Assembly: GCA_014379065.1 (NCBI GenBank) | Contig: JACMMM010000043.1 | Coordinates: 1-5,903, forward strand | DNA from: Saprospiraceae bacterium | GTDB lineage: Bacteria; Bacteroidota; Bacteroidia; Chitinophagales; Saprospiraceae | Direction: 5' to 3' | Length of the DNA: 5,903 nucleotides | Part shown: positions 4,053 to 5,903 of the stretch, piece by piece | How the letters are laid out: each line of letters starts with the position of its first letter | Numbering within the stretch: the stretch's first letter is position 1 | Position numbers and translations under genes: made by a program | The notes under the pieces: generated by a model | The model's input: the letters and a program-made list of their open reading frames with translations, nothing else | What the model was told of the DNA's origin: nothing | The model's database searches: none

Positions 4053-5903
4053 TCACTTTGGAAAGTATGTTACATTGTTTACATTGGTAAATCTTGGTGC
4101 AACATAAGTTGCATCAATTTGATATTTTTTCGACTCTGTGGGAGTAATATAACTACCATAGTCATTAGTTATATCAGTTATATCAACACTTTCAAGTTCT
4201 CCTATTTTTGCAGGTTTGTTATCGTCAAAGTCATACTCTTTAATGATCTGCACCGCTTTTTTAACAACAGCCTTATCACCAAAAGAAGCGGCAACATTTC
4301 CTAAAACATTTCTCCATTGTAGTTTTTGTAGTGATCTGGCAAGTGCAGGGCCGACACCGACAAATGTTGGTCCAGCCGAATTGGTTTGCGAAATATTTTG
4401 AACCGTAAAGAATAGTGTTTTATTTTTCTCATTATAAACAGCATTAAACATAACCTGCCCGGCATCTGTATGACCTTCTTGTGTTATAAAATTCGCACTG
4501 AAGGAATCCTTTGTAGAATTAACTGATTTTATGCGAACTGAACCATTATCCGGACCTAAAATATTGATATATATATGATCATTCTTACTCGCTTTTCCAT
4601 CACCATCACGATCAATTAATTTATAATTAGCTAAAGGATTATTAGTCACCGCTACTCCAGGGTTTTTAATAAAAAGATTTTTAAATTTATCAAAATCAGC
4701 TCGTTCAACTCCACCTATTACAATTCCGTATATTTGATGCTGGATATCGCTTACAGCATCACCATCTCCTATATCAATATCTTCACTTTCTTCGCTGTCG
4801 TCACTAGGTTCATCTTTTTTAAATTTTTTCTTTTTTATTTCTCCAAAATCTACATTTGGAATTGTAAGTGGCTTATCGGTTTGCTTTCCTGTTTGATCAA
4901 TTTTATTAATGGGGTTAGTTCTTGTATATCTATACACATTCACCCCGTCCCCTACCCCAATCGGATCCGCACTCCCCCACCTCCCCAACCAAGGCAAATA
5001 ATACCGCGCAGAGTGATACTCCAGCCCCGTCTCCTCATCCCGCTCCATGCCCGTGTAGCGGTATCGTTTAGCAGCAGCCTTAATTGCAGCATTTTTGGCC
5101 TGATAAGCCGTCGTCCCAAACGGATGGTATTCTTCATAAGAAATCACTTCCGCCGCTGCATCCAGCTCCAAAGCCGCCGAGCCGAGGTGGTTATGCATTT
5201 GGTAACGCACAAGGTGGTTATCAATCAGTTCGTTGCTGGTTTCAACCATTACAAAGCGGTGGCCTTCTTCCAGCAGGCTCAGGCTGCGCCGTTCAAATGC
5301 TATACCTACAACACTGTATTCTTGATAGACTTCATAGCCTGCGATATAGATGCGGGCATCTTTGAGGGTGGGCGTATTACCTGGCCCGGCCATGTTTTCG
5401 GTTATTTTTCGGATGCGCTGGCCTTGCCCATCGTATTGATAATAGGTGGTTTCGGGCGTACCGCCATCGGCACGCCGCATACGGATCGTCCGGATTATTT
5501 CTTCTTTAAAATTCCAGCCCATATCTTCCAAATGGGGCATGGCCGTCATAAAGCCGTGCTGGGCGTGGTGGGGGTAGTTGAAGGTATTTGCGCCTATTTT
5601 GGTGCTGATCAATCGGTTGTTGGCAGATTGGTAATTGTAATTGCGCGTCCAATTATTGTCCTGCGCCAAATGCCGCATTTGCAGGATATTGCCGACAGCG
5701 TCGTATTGATAGCGTTGGGTATAGTTCCGCACGGCCATTTGGTCATTGGGCTGGAGCTGGCGCATGAAGGCGGCATCGTTCCAATTGTCGCTGCTATCAA
5801 AGGCCAGGGTGGCGCCGTTTTCCCGGCCAGTAGCCTCTGTTAAACGGTACAAGGCATCATAGATGTAGGACGCATCGCCTGTTATCACCTGATTGTCAAA
5901 AAA
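4053..5903 (-). CDS. RHS repeat protein, TcC-like, with variable C-terminal effector; 5' end beyond the window
   Basis: TcC proteins pair with TcB to form a hollow RHS cocoon that encloses and autoproteolytically releases a C-terminal toxin. The frame is open through the right edge. The GTG at 5888 is internal, because the preceding codons (FFDNQ) continue a TcC motif. Numbering from the first visible codon, TcC-type blocks are YDALYRLTEATGRE (15-28), MTAMPHLEDMGWNF (119-132), NHLGSAALELD (238-248) followed by VISYEEYHPFG, and RYRYTGMERDEETGLEYHSA followed by RYYLPWLGRWGSADPIG (ending at 316). The core ends at NPINKIDQTG (330-339). The conserved Asp residues of SADPIG and GDG fit the self-cleaving RHS aspartyl protease region. 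Residues 340-616 are a non-RHS cargo. It ends with TGA and no frameshift is seen. The part in view is 616 codons; the N-terminal RHS repeats, or a TcB fusion partner, lie outside. An antibacterial Rhs toxin is less likely given the TcC-type blocks, the adjacent TcA gene and the lack of an immunity gene directly downstream. Confidence 0.92.
   Translation of the reverse strand, partial: FFDNQVITGDASYIYDALYRLTEATGRENGATLAFDSSDNWNDAAFMRQLQPNDQMAVRNYTQRYQYDAVGNILQMRHLAQDNNWTRNYNYQSANNRLISTKIGANTFNYPHHAQHGFMTAMPHLEDMGWNFKEEIIRTIRMRRADGGTPETTYYQYDGQGQRIRKITENMAGPGNTPTLKDARIYIAGYEVYQEYSVVGIAFERRSLSLLEEGHRFVMVETSNELIDNHLVRYQMHNHLGSAALELDAAAEVISYEEYHPFGTTAYQAKNAAIKAAAKRYRYTGMERDEETGLEYHSARYYLPWLGRWGSADPIGVGDGVNVYRYTRTNPINKIDQTGKQTDKPLTIPNVDFGEIKKKKFKKDEPSDDSEESEDIDIGDGDAVSDIQHQIYGIVIGGVERADFDKFKNLFIKNPGVAVTNNPLANYKLIDRDGDGKASKNDHIYINILGPDNGSVRIKSVNSTKDSFSANFITQEGHTDAGQVMFNAVYNEKNKTLFFTVQNISQTNSAGPTFVGVGPALARSLQKLQWRNVLGNVAASFGDKAVVKKAVQIIKEYDFDDNKPAKIGELESVDITDITNDYGSYITPTESKKYQIDATYVAPRFTNVNNVTYFPK
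4281..4577 (-). other. Possible DUF1990-like domain within the effector
   Basis: Visible residues 443-541 follow the order I recall for DUF1990: a G-P-containing strand (INILGPDNGSVRIKSV), a strand with an aromatic (SFSANFITQ), the GHTDAG turn (477-482), two strands (MFNAVY, TLFFTVQNIS), then GVGPALARSLQKLQW as an amphipathic helix. In DUF1990 the comparable pattern is GHPxxGEExF, then WFxIRAFSRP, then GxPLxRxxQRR. The match rests on memory of the family and not on an alignment. The family itself has no assigned biochemical activity, so no reaction is proposed. Confidence 0.4.
4578..4613 (-). other. DxDxDG (EF-hand-like) calcium-binding loop in the effector
   Basis: Visible residues 431-442 read DRDGDGKASKND. 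Asp sits at loop positions 1, 3 and 5, Gly at 6 and Asp at 12. This fits the DxDxDG calcium loop found in EF-hand and dockerin-like motifs, although position 8 is Ala where a hydrophobic Ile or Val is usual and position 12 is Asp where Glu is more common. Only one loop is seen, so it is more likely a structural Ca2+ site between strands than a paired EF-hand sensor. Confidence 0.5.
4819..4836 (-). other. In-phase A AAA AAG slippery heptamer followed by a -1 frame stop
   Basis: On the minus strand, 4836-4830 reads A AAA AAG with the codon phase of the E. coli dnaX frameshift site (ATA AAA AAG). A -1 slip would read GAA AAA ATT and then TAA at 4821-4819. That would end the protein about 19 residues after the RHS core, with no effector. 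Two further A6 runs follow within the next 15 bases, so transcriptional slippage is also conceivable. A GGAG lies 4 nt upstream, a spacing unlike that of dnaX. The motif is certain; its use is speculative and it may just be lysine codons in A+T-rich DNA. Confidence 0.35.

Larger units (their letters stand above)
4053..4886 (-). other. Variable C-terminal effector region of the RHS/TcC-like protein
   Basis: This covers visible residues 340-616, about 277 residues, close to the roughly 30 kDa usual for Tc cargo. In order it has a short linker, a basic run KKKKFKK (357-363), an acidic Ser/Asp/Glu stretch (364-382), IYGIVIGGVERADFDKF, a DxDxDG loop (431-442), and a mixed alpha/beta segment to about 541. 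That segment includes EGHTDAGQVMFNAVY, TLFFTVQNIS and GVGPALARSLQKLQW. A tail of about 75 residues follows. By eye the segment resembles the C-terminal half of DUF1990 (PF09348), where a GHxxxGxxxF block precedes an aromatic strand and an LxRxxQ-type helix. I see no ADP-ribosyltransferase, deamidase, glycosyltransferase or nuclease motif. The DNA is much richer in A+T than the core. The function is unknown. Confidence 0.75.

Noticed and set aside
4734..5843. Plus-strand open frame of 369 codons opposite the RHS gene
   Set aside because: It is antisense to a frame with clear RHS/TcC motifs. Its translation is rich in Ile, Phe and Pro-Arg runs with no recognisable domain, and it crosses the core/effector border without any sign of being real.
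5886..5888. GTG as the start codon of the RHS gene
   Set aside because: The frame stays open upstream to the edge, and the preceding residues FFDNQ belong to a conserved TcC stretch, so the gene starts beyond the window.

Overview
The window carries two large protein-coding genes, both on the minus strand and both running off the window, separated by a 291-bp repeat-rich gap. Together they look like part of a Tc (toxin complex) ABC-type toxin locus. In transcription order, the first is the 3' part of a TcC-like RHS-repeat gene (right end to 4053). The second is the 5' third to half of a TcA-type gene (3761 to the left edge).

The organism is probably a member of the Bacteroidota. The evidence is indirect: about 50% G+C in the conserved gene parts, an A-rich leader without a Shine-Dalgarno sequence before the TcA start, a TcA with a long transthyretin-like N-terminal extension, and an intergenic cluster of GGTTGGAACC-core palindromes. 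Narrower placement (for example Saprospiria) would be a guess.

Right part (4053-5903): the RHS protein shows TcC-type signature blocks, then the RHS core terminus (GRWGSADPIG followed by NPINKIDQTG). After this comes a roughly 277-residue variable C-terminal region. In Tc toxins the B-C cocoon encloses this region, the core cleaves it off, and the TcA syringe delivers it into a target cell. This cargo is encoded by clearly A+T-richer DNA than the core. It has a basic then acidic linker, a DxDxDG loop, and a segment that resembles the uncharacterised DUF1990 family by eye. I do not recognise it as any known Tc effector class, so it is the best candidate here for something undescribed. The linker also contains an in-phase A AAA AAG heptamer with a -1 frame stop a few codons later.

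Middle (3762-4052): no credible gene, no immunity-type gene and no convincing terminator. It holds a nested set of palindromes flanked by two exact 22-bp inverted copies, plus a short direct repeat.

Left part (1-3761): 1253 complete codons of an uninterrupted TcA-like protein. It comprises a beta-rich N-terminal domain, a long helical region, the CxCxxC/GPAAYFVDL block and the RTRRPDL block typical of TcA/VRP1 proteins, and the start of the alpha-helical shell. The TcB-binding, neuraminidase-like and pore-forming parts would lie beyond the left edge.
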